Made by a program: the position numbers and the translations under genes. Shown here piece after piece: positions 11,869 through 22,093 of a DNA stretch of 64,000 bases (position 1 is its first letter; every line of letters begins with the position of its first letter). Location: NCBI GenBank assembly GCA_950295325.1, contig OX485809.1, positions 34,426,144-34,490,143 of the forward strand. Direction: 5' to 3'. The notes under the pieces are model-generated. The model had not been told where the DNA came from and made no database searches. It worked only from the letters and a program-made list of their open reading frames with translations. Source of the stretch: Polytrichum commune (lineage: Eukaryota; Streptophyta; Polytrichopsida; Polytrichales; Polytrichaceae).

Positions 11869-13170
11869 ACATTGGCAAATGCGGTGGCTTCTACAAGTGG
11901 TGGTAGCAACGAGGTGTCACATCCTCGCCATGCCGGACCAGCGGATCAAGTTGGTCAAGCACGTTTACCTCTCTCATTTGGATTGGTAGACACCACTATT
12001 GTTGGGGCTAAAAACCCTGTACCTTTGAGAGATGGGGATTCCATCTCGAAGGATGTTACGCAGGCATTGGCATATAAAATTCTCCATATGCCAATTTTCT
12101 CGGGTTCGGAGTTGATGGCTCCGGATTTCAAGCATGCTGGAGTTTTTCATTTAGCTGGGAAAATGTTGGAAGGTAAGGCGGATTTGCCATCTTTTCAAGT
12201 ATCCCAAGCTGTTGTTGACGTACCTGTGGCTGAGGAGGTGGAGGACTTAGCCAATTTACGAGCGAGCCTTGCGGATGCGGCGATCATTGCTTTTGGTAAG
12301 CACACTGATATTCCTCCATCAACAATTTCAGCAGTGGACACGTCATTTTCGCATTATGCAGCGGGAGCGACATATCTTGCAGATATTTCTGCAAGGCCTG
12401 CTCGCGAGCGGCATAATTTGCAACCTGGAGTTGTACGGCTGATGAACGACAAATCTTTGTTTGTCGTTTCACGCGCGGATATGCCTACTATTCATGCTAC
12501 ACCACTGAGAGTTATGATGGATTCCGGTGCTCAACCGGTTATGATTGGCAAAGGACTTGCTGACAGTCTTGGATTGACGCCAGCAAACTTAGATCCTTGT
12601 CCATTTACAATTGTGACTTCAGTAGGGGGCACTGAATGTGCAACAGGCTACACCAAGGCACCTCTACGTTTGATTTTTAATATGGGGACAGGACCTACCT
12701 ACACCCATTTGTCAATGAAGTGTGTTGTTACTAATGCTACCAACTATGATATATTTGTTGGTCAGCAAGCTCTTTATCCACTTGGCTTTGGTTTGGATAA
12801 TTGGACTGAAGAGGCATGGATTAGACCGGGATGGTCTTCTGGAGATGGCAGGAAGGTATTTATTCCTGTAGCATTTGCAGCTACTTCTATGACTATGGTT
12901 GCGGAGGCAATGTTTGGTTGCAGCGGTTCAGTTGCGGATTTGCCTTGTGCTCCAGTTTTGTTGGAGGAAACATTGGACTACGCTTGTAATGCAGCAGAAC
13001 AACAAATTTTGCCATCTTTACAAATTTCTGCTCGACATTTCAAGGATCCACCTCCACCATGGCGTACTCCTAAGGAGTTATCCGACCATTGTCGACACAT
13101 TGTAGCGGATTTGAGGCTTGGAGAGACACCTCCAACGTCATCCTCATTTTCTTTTGCTCAACCCATTCGT
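11869..13170 (+). CDS. Retrotransposon aspartic protease region
   Basis: The frame directly continues that of Gag after the TAA. The catalytic motif DSGA begins at 12,520 (VMMDSGAQPVMIGKGLADSL). About 80 residues later comes YDIFVGQQALYPLG, which corresponds to the hydrophobic-G motif that closes retropepsin-like folds. A monomeric retropepsin like this dimerises to cleave Gag and Pol. About 210 residues precede the catalytic Asp and have no recognised domain. They contain DIPPSTISAVDTSFSH and the charged segment VAEEVEDLANL, and may be a spacer. The region leads without a break into the methyltransferase domain. Confidence 0.85.
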
Positions 13171-14496
13171 TGGCAACCACCACCTGAAGGTATTGTCCTT
13201 GTAGAAATCTTTGGGGGCATTGGCACATGTTTGGTGGCAGTGTTGGAGGCTGGGATTACAGTTAGGCAATATAATCATGTGGATAATGGATATGCAGCCA
13301 ACAGAGCTGTCCGACACCACATTCAACAATTGTTGTTGAGGTACCCCGCACAATTGTCAACCACTGCCATTCTTGGATGTTGTGGTCAACTTCATCAAAA
13401 TGTCACTATGATTAGTGATGAGGATTTGAGAAGATTGGACCACGTGGATTTAATTATTGCATGATGGCCTTGTCAAGGCCATTCACGGGCAGGTACTGGC
13501 CAGGGTTTGGATGATCCTAGGTCTAGTTTGTTCGCGGATTTGATGCGATTGACACAATGGTGGTTTACCCACCAATCAACTCCGCCAGGGTATATTTTTG
13601 AAAATGTGCCATTATTGGGTGATACACGGCACAAAGTGGTGAAGGATGGTGAGTACATTAACCAAATTCTGGGTACTCCAACATTTCTGGATGCTGCATC
13701 CTTGGGATCCTTTGTTCATCGGCGTCGTTGGTTTTGGACCAATTTGGTATCACCCCAAGTGCTTTCAGCGGCGATTGCCCGCATTTCCCGCCTTATGAAT
13801 CGCAAGGTAGATGACATTTTGGATGATCATCGTGTTTCCGTGACAGTTTCGAAGGATGACACCTTGCCATTTGCATTAATTAACAAGGTGGGAATTCCGA
13901 GATGTGCACTACTTACTTTTGTGACATATTTACGGTCTTTCGCATTTCGATTTCGTGGACCAGACATGGTTTGGGATTCAAAATCCCAAACTCATGATGA
14001 GCCTACGGCAGATGAGCAGGAACGCGCCATGGATTTTCCTACAGGCACCATGGCTGCTCATGGGCTTCATGAAGGTCAGAGACGTTTCCTATTGGGACAA
14101 GCTATGGATCTCAATAGCATGGTGTGGATAATTAGAATTTGTCTTGTTGCTCAACAACGTATGGATGACCAATTGCTTCCTCTGAGGGCAGAGTACAATG
14201 GTCAGGGGGCAATGGAGCCGCAATCCAAGGATCACATGGAGGTCAATGACACTGAGGGATTATTTTATTTGAAACAACAGGTTGCGGAAGAATTTCGAGC
14301 CCAACGTGTTTTTTTGGCTTTGGCCCAAGATTTTGGAAAGTTGGAGGCCCACAAAATGTTTCCACTTCTATTTCTTGGTGACACTTCATATGTAGGTAGC
14401 TATTTAGCTATACAAACTGATTGTAGTGGAGATGATACGCATTTGGATTCAAGTACAGATGATGGGGGCAAAGGTGTTGCCCTCTCCACGGACTAG
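13171..14496 (+). pseudogene. Cytosine-C5 DNA methyltransferase domain within Pol, interrupted by TGA
   Basis: The C5-methyltransferase motifs appear in order. The SAM-binding motif I is VEIFGGIGTCLVAVLEAGI (Phe at 13,210). The catalytic Pro-Cys-Gln of motif IV lies at 13,468-13,476 in WPCQGHSRAG, followed by GLDDPRSSLFADL. Motif VI is FENV (ENV at 13,600-13,608). Motif VIII is HRRRWFWTNL (His codon at 13,717), and a motif IX/X-like block around 13,996-14,112 ends RRFLLGQAMDLNSM. Spacing and length (about 320 residues) fit a complete catalytic domain that transfers methyl groups to cytosine in DNA. TGA at 13,462-13,464 interrupts it four bases before the catalytic PCQ. HRRRWFWTNL resembles the equivalent DNMT3 segment, whereas PCQ and GLDDPRSSLF resemble bacterial or Dnmt2-type enzymes, so its ancestry is open. 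It sits between protease and reverse transcriptase. The segment ends at TAG 14,494; a second TAG follows at 14,503. Confidence 0.9.
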
Positions 14497-14505
14497 CAAT
14501 CATAG

Positions 14506-17500
14506 GCTATGCTGGCACCAAGTGGCAATCCTTCTATGAAGAAGGAAACCACGGAGTTTGACGATTGGCCAATTGAAGTGGGGCCAAAAGTTACTGGTGT
14601 CGAAGCACGAAAGGTACGGGCATTTATTCGCTCTTACCGTAATTGTTTTGCCTTTAGTCTTCATGATCTTAAAGGATATAAAGGTAAACCTGTTCGTATT
14701 CAACTCGAGGACGACCATCCTATTTTCAGACGGCCGTACAGACTTAGTACATTTGAAAGGTTGGATGTTCAAACTCGATGTCAAGAATTATTGGCAGCGG
14801 AATTGATTGAACTCTCCAATGGAGAGTATGCTTGTGCCACGGTTATGCCTTCAAAGAAAGATATCTTTGGCAACTGGACGGAAAAACGGATGTGTGGTGA
14901 TTATCGTCCAGTCAACCGCAAGACCAAGTCGGATCGATATCCAATGCAGATGCCAGAGGAGTTGTTTGATGCACTGGGATTTGCTAGAATCTTCAACACT
15001 CTAGATTTGAGGTCTGGTTATCATCAATTACCTTTGTTGTTGGGTGATCGGGTGAAGACCGCATTTTGGGGAATTGATAAAGATGGCAAGGATCAATTTT
15101 ATCATTGGAAATTTTTGCCATTTGGTCTTAAGAATGCACCAGCTGAATTTCAGCGGGTGATGGACCAATTATTGGCTGGTTTACCGTTTGCTAGATGTTA
15201 CATTGATGATGTTATCATCTTTAGTAATAGTCTACATGATCATGTGAGATATTTACAAGCGGTATTTGAACGACTACAACGGTGGGGACTCCGTTTAAAT
15301 CATGGCAAATGTAAGTTTTTCCATGATCGATTGCCCTATTTAGGCCACATGATTGTTCCTGACGGTCTTGGTGTGCAACATGCGAAGGTGGATGCTTTGC
15401 ACAAAATTCCCGCACCTAGTGATGAACCACGACTTCGGACATTTCTAGGATTGGCAAATTATTATAGAAGGTTTGTCAAAAACTTTAGTTTGATTGCCAA
15501 ACCTCTCACCATTCTCACGGGGAAAGACCAACCATGGATTTGGAGTCGGGAACAACAACATGCATTTGATACATTGAAGCAGAGGCTCGGTTCAGCGCCA
15601 ATGCTTCGACGCCCGGATGTGTCTAGAACTTTTCAATTGCACACGGATTGGAGTGCAGTGGGATTGGGAGCGGTATTGACACAGAAAGATGAAGAGGGAA
15701 AGGAATATGTGGTGGCTTATGCATCTAGGAGCAATAATAATGCTGAATCTAATTATTCTTCTTATGAAGGCGAGGCCTTGGCGGCCGTTTGGGCCATTGC
15801 ACATTTTCGACCTTATTTGTGTGGGCAAAAATTTACTTTGGTGACTGATCATCAGCCTTTAAAATGGCTTATGGAATCAGATAAATTCACCGGAAAATTT
15901 GCTAGGTGGACATTGTTACTTCAAGAATATGACTTTGAAGTTGTTCACCGATTAGGAATTGCCAACTTGGATGCAGACGGATTGTCTCGCAATCCAAGTC
16001 CTTCATATGAGGATTTAACTGGAGCCAGGTGGCATGGAGATTGTGATCGTGAGGCAGTGCCGGGTTGGCATGCTGCCACATATCTCACAATGATGTCGGG
16101 ATTGGCTGTTGAGATCCTTGTGGAAGAACAAAATGAGGAGGTTGATAAATCTCTCGTTGTTAGTGATGTGTGGGAAGACCATGTGGTCTTACACAAACTT
16201 CAACAAAGGATATTTCCTCTTGGACTATCTGCTATGGAGCGAGATAGAGTTAGCCATCGAATAACAAGGTTTCGTTGGGCAAACGGCTTGTTATTTTGTG
16301 TGTGGCCGAACGGAACAAGGCGTATCGTTCCTAGGCCAGATCAAAGAGCTTCTTTAGTGCGCCAAGTGCACGAGGAGCTTGGACATTTTGGAGTGCGAAG
16401 GACACACTCTATGTTGCGCAACCAATATTGGTGGACTGGTATGTATCAACAGGTTGCCACTTATGTTTTTAGGTGTGAAATATGTAACCGGGTCAGGTCA
16501 AGTTTTAATACTTTATCACCTCAACTTCAGCCTTTACCTATTATGGGCTTGGGATATCGTTGGTCTTCGGATTTTGCCGGACCGCTTACTATCACTCCAC
16601 GTGGGGCAAAGTATGTACTTGTGATGGTGGAGCATTTTAGTAAGTGGATTGAACTCGTGGCTCTTCCCCAAAATTCCTCAGAATTGGCGGCTATGGCATT
16701 TCTTGATAGAATTTTGGCACGATTTGGAGCACCTGCAGAGGTGTTGACGGATCAAGGGAGAGAATTTCTTGGATCTTTCGAGGCTTTGTGTATTAAGGCT
16801 TTGATTGATCATCGAACAACTTCCAGAGATCACCCTCATGCAGATGGCTTAGCTGAACGAGTTGTTCAGACTGTCAAGCGCGGTTTGCGGAAGTATGGGT
16901 TGTTTCATGGAAACCATCGCGATTGGGACTTGATGTTACCATGGATAGCAATGGGTTACCGTTTCAGCAGGCAAACATCTTTGGCATCCTATAGTCCTTA
17001 CCAACTCTTGTATGGACGGGAACCAATTTTACCTAGCTCTGTGCGAGAGAAATTGGCTCCTGTGGTAGACTTGGATGATCCAGATGTTTGGGCTCAATGT
17101 CTTCATGACCGAGCAGAATTCTTTCAAAAGGCCATGCCTATGGCCATGGAGAACTTAAATATAGCTCAACATCGTGATACATTACGGTATGCCCGGATCC
17201 GTAGTGGAGCTTATCGACCTCAAGTTCGTAGATTTTCTAAGGGGGATTATGTTTACTTGCAACGGGAGGCACCTACGACATTGGATGTCAAGGCTGGGCG
17301 TACAATTTTGCGGGTAAAAGATGTTTTACCAAGTGGTATATTATTGCTTGAAGGCAAGGATGGACGGGAATGTCGTGAGCATTCAAAGAATTGTGCTCCA
17401 TGTCACCTTCCCATCGACGGCTCTGTGCATCCCGAGTTGGCGGTTGTACCACAGGGTCTGCCTTGTTATGTGTGGGGAGAGAAGAAAGGAGCTGCAACAA

Positions 17501-17532
17501 TGTTATTGTGCGACCATTGTCAACGTGGATGA
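14506..17532 (+). CDS. Reverse transcriptase, RNase H and integrase region
   Basis: About 1,008 codons in the same frame, with the first ATG at 14,509 (numbering from there). Reverse transcriptase spans roughly residues 80-300, with YIDD at 231-234 and the upstream FLPFGLKNAPAEFQRVMD. RNase H has D380, E422 and D447 (TDWS, YEGEALA, TDHQPL). Integrase has the zinc-binding H621-H626-C656-C659 and the catalytic D688, D748 and E783, with 34 residues between the last two. The DFAGPL and DQGREF contexts are typical of Ty3/gypsy. A C-terminal basic region with GDYVYLQ and a GPY/F-like segment follows. These enzymes copy element RNA into DNA and insert it. The order RT-RNase H-integrase excludes Ty1/copia, and there is no tyrosine recombinase. 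The segment has no internal stop or frameshift. The frame enters a PHD finger and ends at TGA 17,530. Confidence 0.95.
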   Translation, partial: AMLAPSGNPSMKKETTEFDDWPIEVGPKVTGVEARKVRAFIRSYRNCFAFSLHDLKGYKGKPVRIQLEDDHPIFRRPYRLSTFERLDVQTRCQELLAAELIELSNGEYACATVMPSKKDIFGNWTEKRMCGDYRPVNRKTKSDRYPMQMPEELFDALGFARIFNTLDLRSGYHQLPLLLGDRVKTAFWGIDKDGKDQFYHWKFLPFGLKNAPAEFQRVMDQLLAGLPFARCYIDDVIIFSNSLHDHVRYLQAVFERLQRWGLRLNHGKCKFFHDRLPYLGHMIVPDGLGVQHAKVDALHKIPAPSDEPRLRTFLGLANYYRRFVKNFSLIAKPLTILTGKDQPWIWSREQQHAFDTLKQRLGSAPMLRRPDVSRTFQLHTDWSAVGLGAVLTQKDEEGKEYVVAYASRSNNNAESNYSSYEGEALAAVWAIAHFRPYLCGQKFTLVTDHQPLKWLMESDKFTGKFARWTLLLQEYDFEVVHRLGIANLDADGLSRNPSPSYEDLTGARWHGDCDREAVPGWHAATYLTMMSGLAVEILVEEQNEEVDKSLVVSDVWEDHVVLHKLQQRIFPLGLSAMERDRVSHRITRFRWANGLLFCVWPNGTRRIVPRPDQRASLVRQVHEELGHFGVRRTHSMLRNQYWWTGMYQQVATYVFRCEICNRVRSSFNTLSPQLQPLPIMGLGYRWSSDFAGPLTITPRGAKYVLVMVEHFSKWIELVALPQNSSELAAMAFLDRILARFGAPAEVLTDQGREFLGSFEALCIKALIDHRTTSRDHPHADGLAERVVQTVKRGLRKYGLFHGNHRDWDLMLPWIAMGYRFSRQTSLASYSPYQLLYGREPILPSSVREKLAPVVDLDDPDVWAQCLHDRAEFFQKAMPMAMENLNIAQHRDTLRYARIRSGAYRPQVRRFSKGDYVYLQREAPTTLDVKAGRTILRVKDVLPSGILLLEGKDGRECREHSKNCAPCHLPIDGSVHPELAVVPQGLPCYVWGEKKGAATMLLCDHCQRG

Positions 17533-17640
17533 CACATGGCATGTTTGACACCTTCCATTTTGACTCTTCCTTCTATCAATTGGGTTTGTCCTCGTTGTCG
17601 GAAAGCCTCCCACGCCATGGCCGTTAATGGTCATGATTGA
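17461..17640 (+). pseudogene. PHD finger at the end of Pol, interrupted by TGA
   Basis: Reading through TGA 17,530-17,532, the frame gives a Cys4-His-Cys3 pattern: C at 17,464, then LLCDHCQRG, [stop], HMACLTPSILTLPSINW, then VCPRC, ending at TGA 17,638. This is the zinc-ligand layout of PHD fingers, including the CLXP and WXCPXC features. PHD fingers usually bind histone H3 tails. The stop sits where PHD fingers often carry Trp (GWH), so TGG to TGA is likely. The expected second ligand is Trp (TGG at 17,473) rather than Cys, so this copy may be damaged there too. Placed after the integrase, it would be well positioned to guide integration by chromatin state, as chromodomains do in chromoviruses; that role is inferred. 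Confidence 0.8.
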
Positions 17641-17954
17641 GGACTTTATGGATGTTTGCCACATGTCTTAGTGGTGAAGTTGTTATCTAGTTGGTTGGAA
17701 GTTTTATGGGATTGTAAATTACATTGGGAGAATTATCAAGAATTCAACATAAATTGTTGAAGGCGATTAAGGATGGGACTCACATTGCACCCAGCCTACA
17801 GTTTTTGGGTTACTTCCTCAACCATGAATTTAAATCCTTAGATTACCACTACCCAATTGGATATGTACATATGTAGCAACAACTTCATCATGTTCAACAT
17901 CTCTACTGATGAGTGTGTTTGTTCCTAGCCGATTGGAGGGGCTCCTTATCTGCT
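17641..17954 (+). other. Retrotransposon 3' untranslated region
   Basis: A non-coding stretch between the end of the PHD reading frame and the polypurine tract. Nothing else is recognisable in it. Confidence 0.6.
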
Positions 17955-17966
17955 AGGGGGGGCACT
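17955..17966 (+). promoter_or_regulatory. Polypurine-tract-like sequence
   Basis: AGGGGGGGCACT lies directly before the TG at 17,967 that opens the LTR. A G-rich tract at this place primes plus-strand synthesis in LTR elements. It fixes the true start of the 3' LTR at 17,967, not at the TGTCACG of 18,075. Confidence 0.65.
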
Positions 17967-18505
17967 TGAAGAGGTAGTTGTTTAGCATATTAGTTTGCTA
18001 TGTTTATTTTGCTAATTGATGTTGATGACGACACTCGATCTGTTGTGTTTAACGATCTTAGTTTACACGACAGCTGTCACGTGAGTTGACATCGGGGGCT
18101 AAGTCACGTCGAATTAGGAGTAAATTGACTCCATTAGGAGTCTATGTGTGTTTGAATGAGTGATGGACTCCATTGGGAGTCCTAGTTAGTTGTTCATCCA
18201 CTCCATGGATGAAATCCACATAGGATTGGGGTTATGTGGAGAGGAAGGCATCTTGACTTGCCATTGTTGTCAAGTCAAGTCTTGTGAGTGTGTTTTGAGA
18301 GAGAGAGAGCTTGTTGTTGCTATCTTATGGCTATGGTGTAGTAGATCATGAGTAAAGCCTTTGCATTCTTTCTCCATCACTTGCACTCTTGGATTCCCCC
18401 TTTGTGGAGTGAGAGATAGCTTGACTCTTGTGTGCGAATTTCAGAGTTTCTTAAGCTTTGTAAGGAGACTTCTTAGTTTCTTGAGCTTGGAGAAAGAAAC
18501 CCTCA
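17967..18505 (+). repeat. Complete 3' LTR (part B plus part A)
   Basis: The LTR runs from TGAAGAGGTAGTTG to AAACCCTCA, 539 bp, with TG...CA ends and a polypurine tract immediately upstream. Part B is 17,967-18,072 and part A is 18,075-18,505, joined by GC. Part A matches 8,921-9,355, and part B matches 18,506-18,610. Confidence 0.8.
18069..18078. other. Palindrome GACAGCTGTC inside the LTR
   Basis: This perfect 10-bp palindrome sits at the B/A boundary. The outer ends of the integrated element are TGTC (8,921) and GACA (18,610), exactly the two halves of this palindrome without the central GC. It is the inferred opening site of the permuted element. Confidence 0.7.
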
Positions 18506-18610
18506 TAAGAGGTAGTTGTTTAGCATATTAGTTTGCTATGTTTATTTTGCTAATTGATGTTGATGACGACACTCGATCTGTTGTGTTTAACGATCTTAGT
18601 TTACACGACA
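18506..18610 (+). repeat. Extra LTR start (part B) at the 3' end
   Basis: It is identical to 17,969-18,072 over 104 bases and ends ACGACA. It follows the LTR end CCTCA directly as T-AAGAGG, lacking one G compared with the normal LTR start TGAAGAGG. This makes a tail-to-head LTR-LTR junction at 18,505/18,506. TACC follows. Confidence 0.9.
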
Positions 18611-18614
18611 TACC

Positions 18615-21600
18615 TGTCCACTATCACCTAGTAAATTAGAATCATCTCGGACTGGAATATAATAATGACAAGGGATTAAGACACCAAACAACACGATGAA
18701 TGAGAGCATAACTATAAGAACACTACTAAATGCTCAAGAGTTTGATATTGAGAATAGAAAAACTTGTGACCTCTACGAGTTTTGTATCATCTCAAACATA
18801 ATACTTTGCATGTAGTGCTACAAAAAAATACATGGCATTGTAGGGTACCATATAGTATTAATAATGTAATTTGCGAATAAAATGATGCAATATTACATTG
18901 AACAATTTTCAAAATTTATTCTTGCAAAAATAAATAGTACCCTATATTAGATCTTACCCTATTTCTAGTATTTTGCTAATGAAGTACATGTGCAAAAGTA
19001 TGCATAAGCATGGGCATGATGAAAATACTTGTTGTGAATGTGAGTAGTTTGGCACCAAAATGTTGATTCAATTTACTTACCATCTATGGTAGTCTACCTC
19101 CATGTGCTATCTATTTACATTGCATTTTGAAAACTTGTCAAAATGCTAAGCTTTTCAATCCGAAAGCACTGACTAAAAGCATTGCATCCTCTGCATGTTA
19201 CGGGTGCCAATAAAGTTAATTTTTTCTTGTTCTCCGCCTTTCATTGATCCGATCTACATTTTCGAATGTGTGTTGCGTTAGCAAATCTATGATGAGATAT
19301 CAACAGAAACTAGATTGAAACTTAGACTTCCCCTTATTCAGTTATGGGTACCAAAAATGCATGTTTGTTGATTTCTTTATTAAATACATAGGTAAGCCCT
19401 CCCCTCCCCCCCCCCCCCCGCCCCATTCTCACAATTGTGTTAACTATTGAACGTTGAGTAGTTACTATAATATGAAGATGTAGTCCCATCTCGTTTTAAA
19501 CATTGTGTGTTTATGGTGTTTGATCTTCGATCCTCTCTTTAGCTACACACCAACCGAACACAAATGTCCAATTAAGAGGAAAAATATTCAAACAACAACC
19601 ACATGCCTTAGGCGTAAGAAGGCACTGTTGCATATGAATGTAACCCTCATTCACCCAACTACAATGTTGAAATGATTTTTTTGATTCAAAGGTCATTTTT
19701 TGAAGTTGAGTTTGACATCATAGGTGGCTTTAAAGACACCAAATTAGTGTAGTTAAGTATCAAAGGAGGGAAGAGAGAATTAAACCACGTCGAAAGATTG
19801 GGCATATTCTAATAGTCATTATGAGCTTTAAGTGGGTTAATGTCACGACGCAACCATTATGAGAACATTGGGAAATGAAATGGGGTTGGGAAGAGCACAA
19901 GATTCTCTATGGCACATAAAATATTAAGAGGTTGAGATGAAATAATAACAACTTACGATGGCCATGTTTTTAACATGGATGGAAGAGAGCACACTAGTAT
20001 GCAACAATCATCTCTCACTGCCATGGTGGACTTTCTCCCAACATCGGCCTTGCATTTACTTTGTTTGGTGATACAAAGATTGTTTATTTTCATTGAATAG
20101 AAAATGCATAAGTTAACCGATGTCATTGAAAATAGTAAATTCCAAGTATAAGTGACTTTGATTATTCTTAACACATATGACAATGTCATAGAGAAATGAG
20201 AGAGAGATGAAGCCAACATAGCTTGGTGTGAAAAAGACACGGACATGTGTGAGAATTAGGAAAGTAACCAAATAAGGCACATATATCCCATGTCACTGAG
20301 GCGCTGTGAATGCAGGGTGTGTGGTCATGGGCAAACCACATCCAAGCTATTCATTCACAGAGCCCCATCTTATGGTCTATGAAACTGCTCAGGCAATTCC
20401 AAAAAACTTCCGACATATGAAATTTCAATGGATGAAAAATCAATGTTTGCAAGATGAAGGGGTTGATTGTTTGTCACATCGTATGAGAGCATTTGTGTGG
20501 GATTTTGAAGGTTCCTAGAGGGTTCCCTAAGTTCCCAATGAAGTTCTCCGGAGGGTTGGTCATCAAAAGGGGCTTGGAGTTGATGGCTAGTACTCTTGGT
20601 TCTACCTTTCAAAAGGGAAGATTAGGAGTTTGAACCCCCCCCCCCCCAGTTGGCATCATCTCCTCCGCAAGTCCTTTTAATGAAGGACTTAGTTTGAAAA
20701 TTTTCATCCAAGATTCGTGAGGGAATGGAGGTGGAGATTTCACCCAATGTGAATTTTTTCAAGCTCTACGTGAGGGGAAGAGAAGCCAGGAGTTGGGACA
20801 ACATAGGAACCTTTAGATATGTCAGATTGCAATCGATGGCGGAGATCTTCCGAGCCCCCAACCACATGGGAAGTGTTCACAATACCTCAGTGACGCGGAC
20901 ACATACCTAAGTATGAACACAATCTCAACCCTCAAATTGGACTGCAAGGAAAAAAATAAATCCGAAAAGAAAGAAAGAAAGAAAGAAAAATTAATGGTGT
21001 GAATTAACAAAATCTTAGTCTCAAAGTCAAACACGTGCATGGCGTACTTTTGTAATGTAGGACCCCCAAAAAAATCAGAGAGCCAGGCTGAGCAGTTGTT
21101 GAGTGCTTGACTTTGCTGTATTCAAGGATGAGTTGCAGTTTTGATCTCTAGAACTACATCCAATACTGTAATTTAAGTGTCCACTTAGAGTATGTAGAGA
21201 ATTCGTATCTTATGTGATCGCAGTTTAAAATAGGTATTTAAGTTAGACATCACACAAGCATCACACTTGGATTCGTTACATATTCCGGCAAAATTGCACA
21301 CTTGTAATTTCAAAGTGATCACAATTAAGTACGTGGCCCTAATCCATTTCCGATCACACATGCAGTTTCGACTATTGGATTTGGCTTGAAAATTGTCTCA
21401 TTTAGTTAGCGATTGCAAGTCACAAAGATTGCCATTTTAGTTTTCATAATCAAGTAGAGATGCAACTTAGAGCTATAAGATTTATAAATGTTTATTTATT
21501 TATTTATTTTTCTTTCTTTCATATGGGTGTTTTCAATTATGTTCACTATTGACCTCCAATGTTGTTTAAATTTGAAAACATAGTCTAATCTCATCGTAAC

Positions 21601-22090
21601 ACATGTCCTTCTTGGTGTTTGTTCTTGACAATGGGCCCACATACCTTAGTTAGATAGTTGTGTCATCACGTTGGACCTTTTTGCCACACAATCCCTTTGA
21701 ACTGGCAAAATCTAGTGCTATTCATGACATGTTTTTGGCCCACGTGATACTAACGACTAATTTTTTTAAATAATAAAATTTAATGTTGACTTTGAAGTGG
21801 AATTAGTCACAATAGCTTTCAAATGTGAGTTCCTACAAGGACACTAGAATGTAACACGTGGGGACTGCATTAAACTCAAAGTATATACAACAATTCTCAA
21901 TGTTGAATATGATATGGACTACATCAAATGCTTAGTATCGGCGGCACAAACAATTTAGTCTAAAGATATCATATGGGTCACTCCAATTTTCTATCTTCCA
22001 ACATTAGCCTAGATGATTTCGCCATCCAAGCTTTGCCATATACCACTCAAATATAGATGCTCAATCAAAGCAGAGCGCACTACAACATAC
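18615..22090. other. Intergenic
   Basis: No gene is supported. The stretch holds a 14-base poly-C run (19,406-19,419), a 13-base poly-C run (20,635-20,647), GAAA repeats near 20,965-20,985 and a TTTA repeat near 21,490-21,510. The first bases, TACCTGTCCACTATCACC, appear to continue the pre-insertion target sequence. Confidence 0.4.
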
Positions 22091-22093
22091 TAA

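Larger units (their letters stand above)
8921..18610 (+). mobile_element. Ty3/gypsy-like retrotransposon with DNA methyltransferase and PHD finger
   Basis: This 9,690-bp element is flanked on both sides by TACC (8,917-8,920 and 18,611-18,614). The flanks share eight bases, TACCTGTC, so the target duplication is 4 bp or slightly more. One forward frame runs from 10,399 to 17,640 with in-frame stops at 11,866, 13,462, 14,494, 14,503 and 17,530. It encodes Gag, protease, C5-methyltransferase, reverse transcriptase, RNase H, integrase and a PHD finger. RT-RH-integrase order and the HHCC/DDE integrase place it in Ty3/gypsy. The terminal repeats are permuted: LTR part A (8,921-9,355), body, complete LTR (17,967-18,505), then LTR part B (18,506-18,610). 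The two A copies differ by about five substitutions and a (GA)2 length change, so the copy is fairly young, but the stops make it unable to produce a full polyprotein without readthrough. Confidence 0.93.

Noticed and set aside
8921-18610. DIRS/PAT-type element because of the A-B-A-B repeat order
   Set aside because: The body encodes an HHCC/DDE integrase and no tyrosine recombinase, and the ends have a TACC duplication; DIRS elements make no target duplication.
18075-18610. LTR defined as TGTCACG...ACGACA (536 bp)
   Set aside because: It has TG...CA ends and TACC flank, but the polypurine tract lies before 17,967 and the 5' copy lacks the ACGACA part after its CCTCA end. Starting the LTR at 17,967 explains all pieces better.
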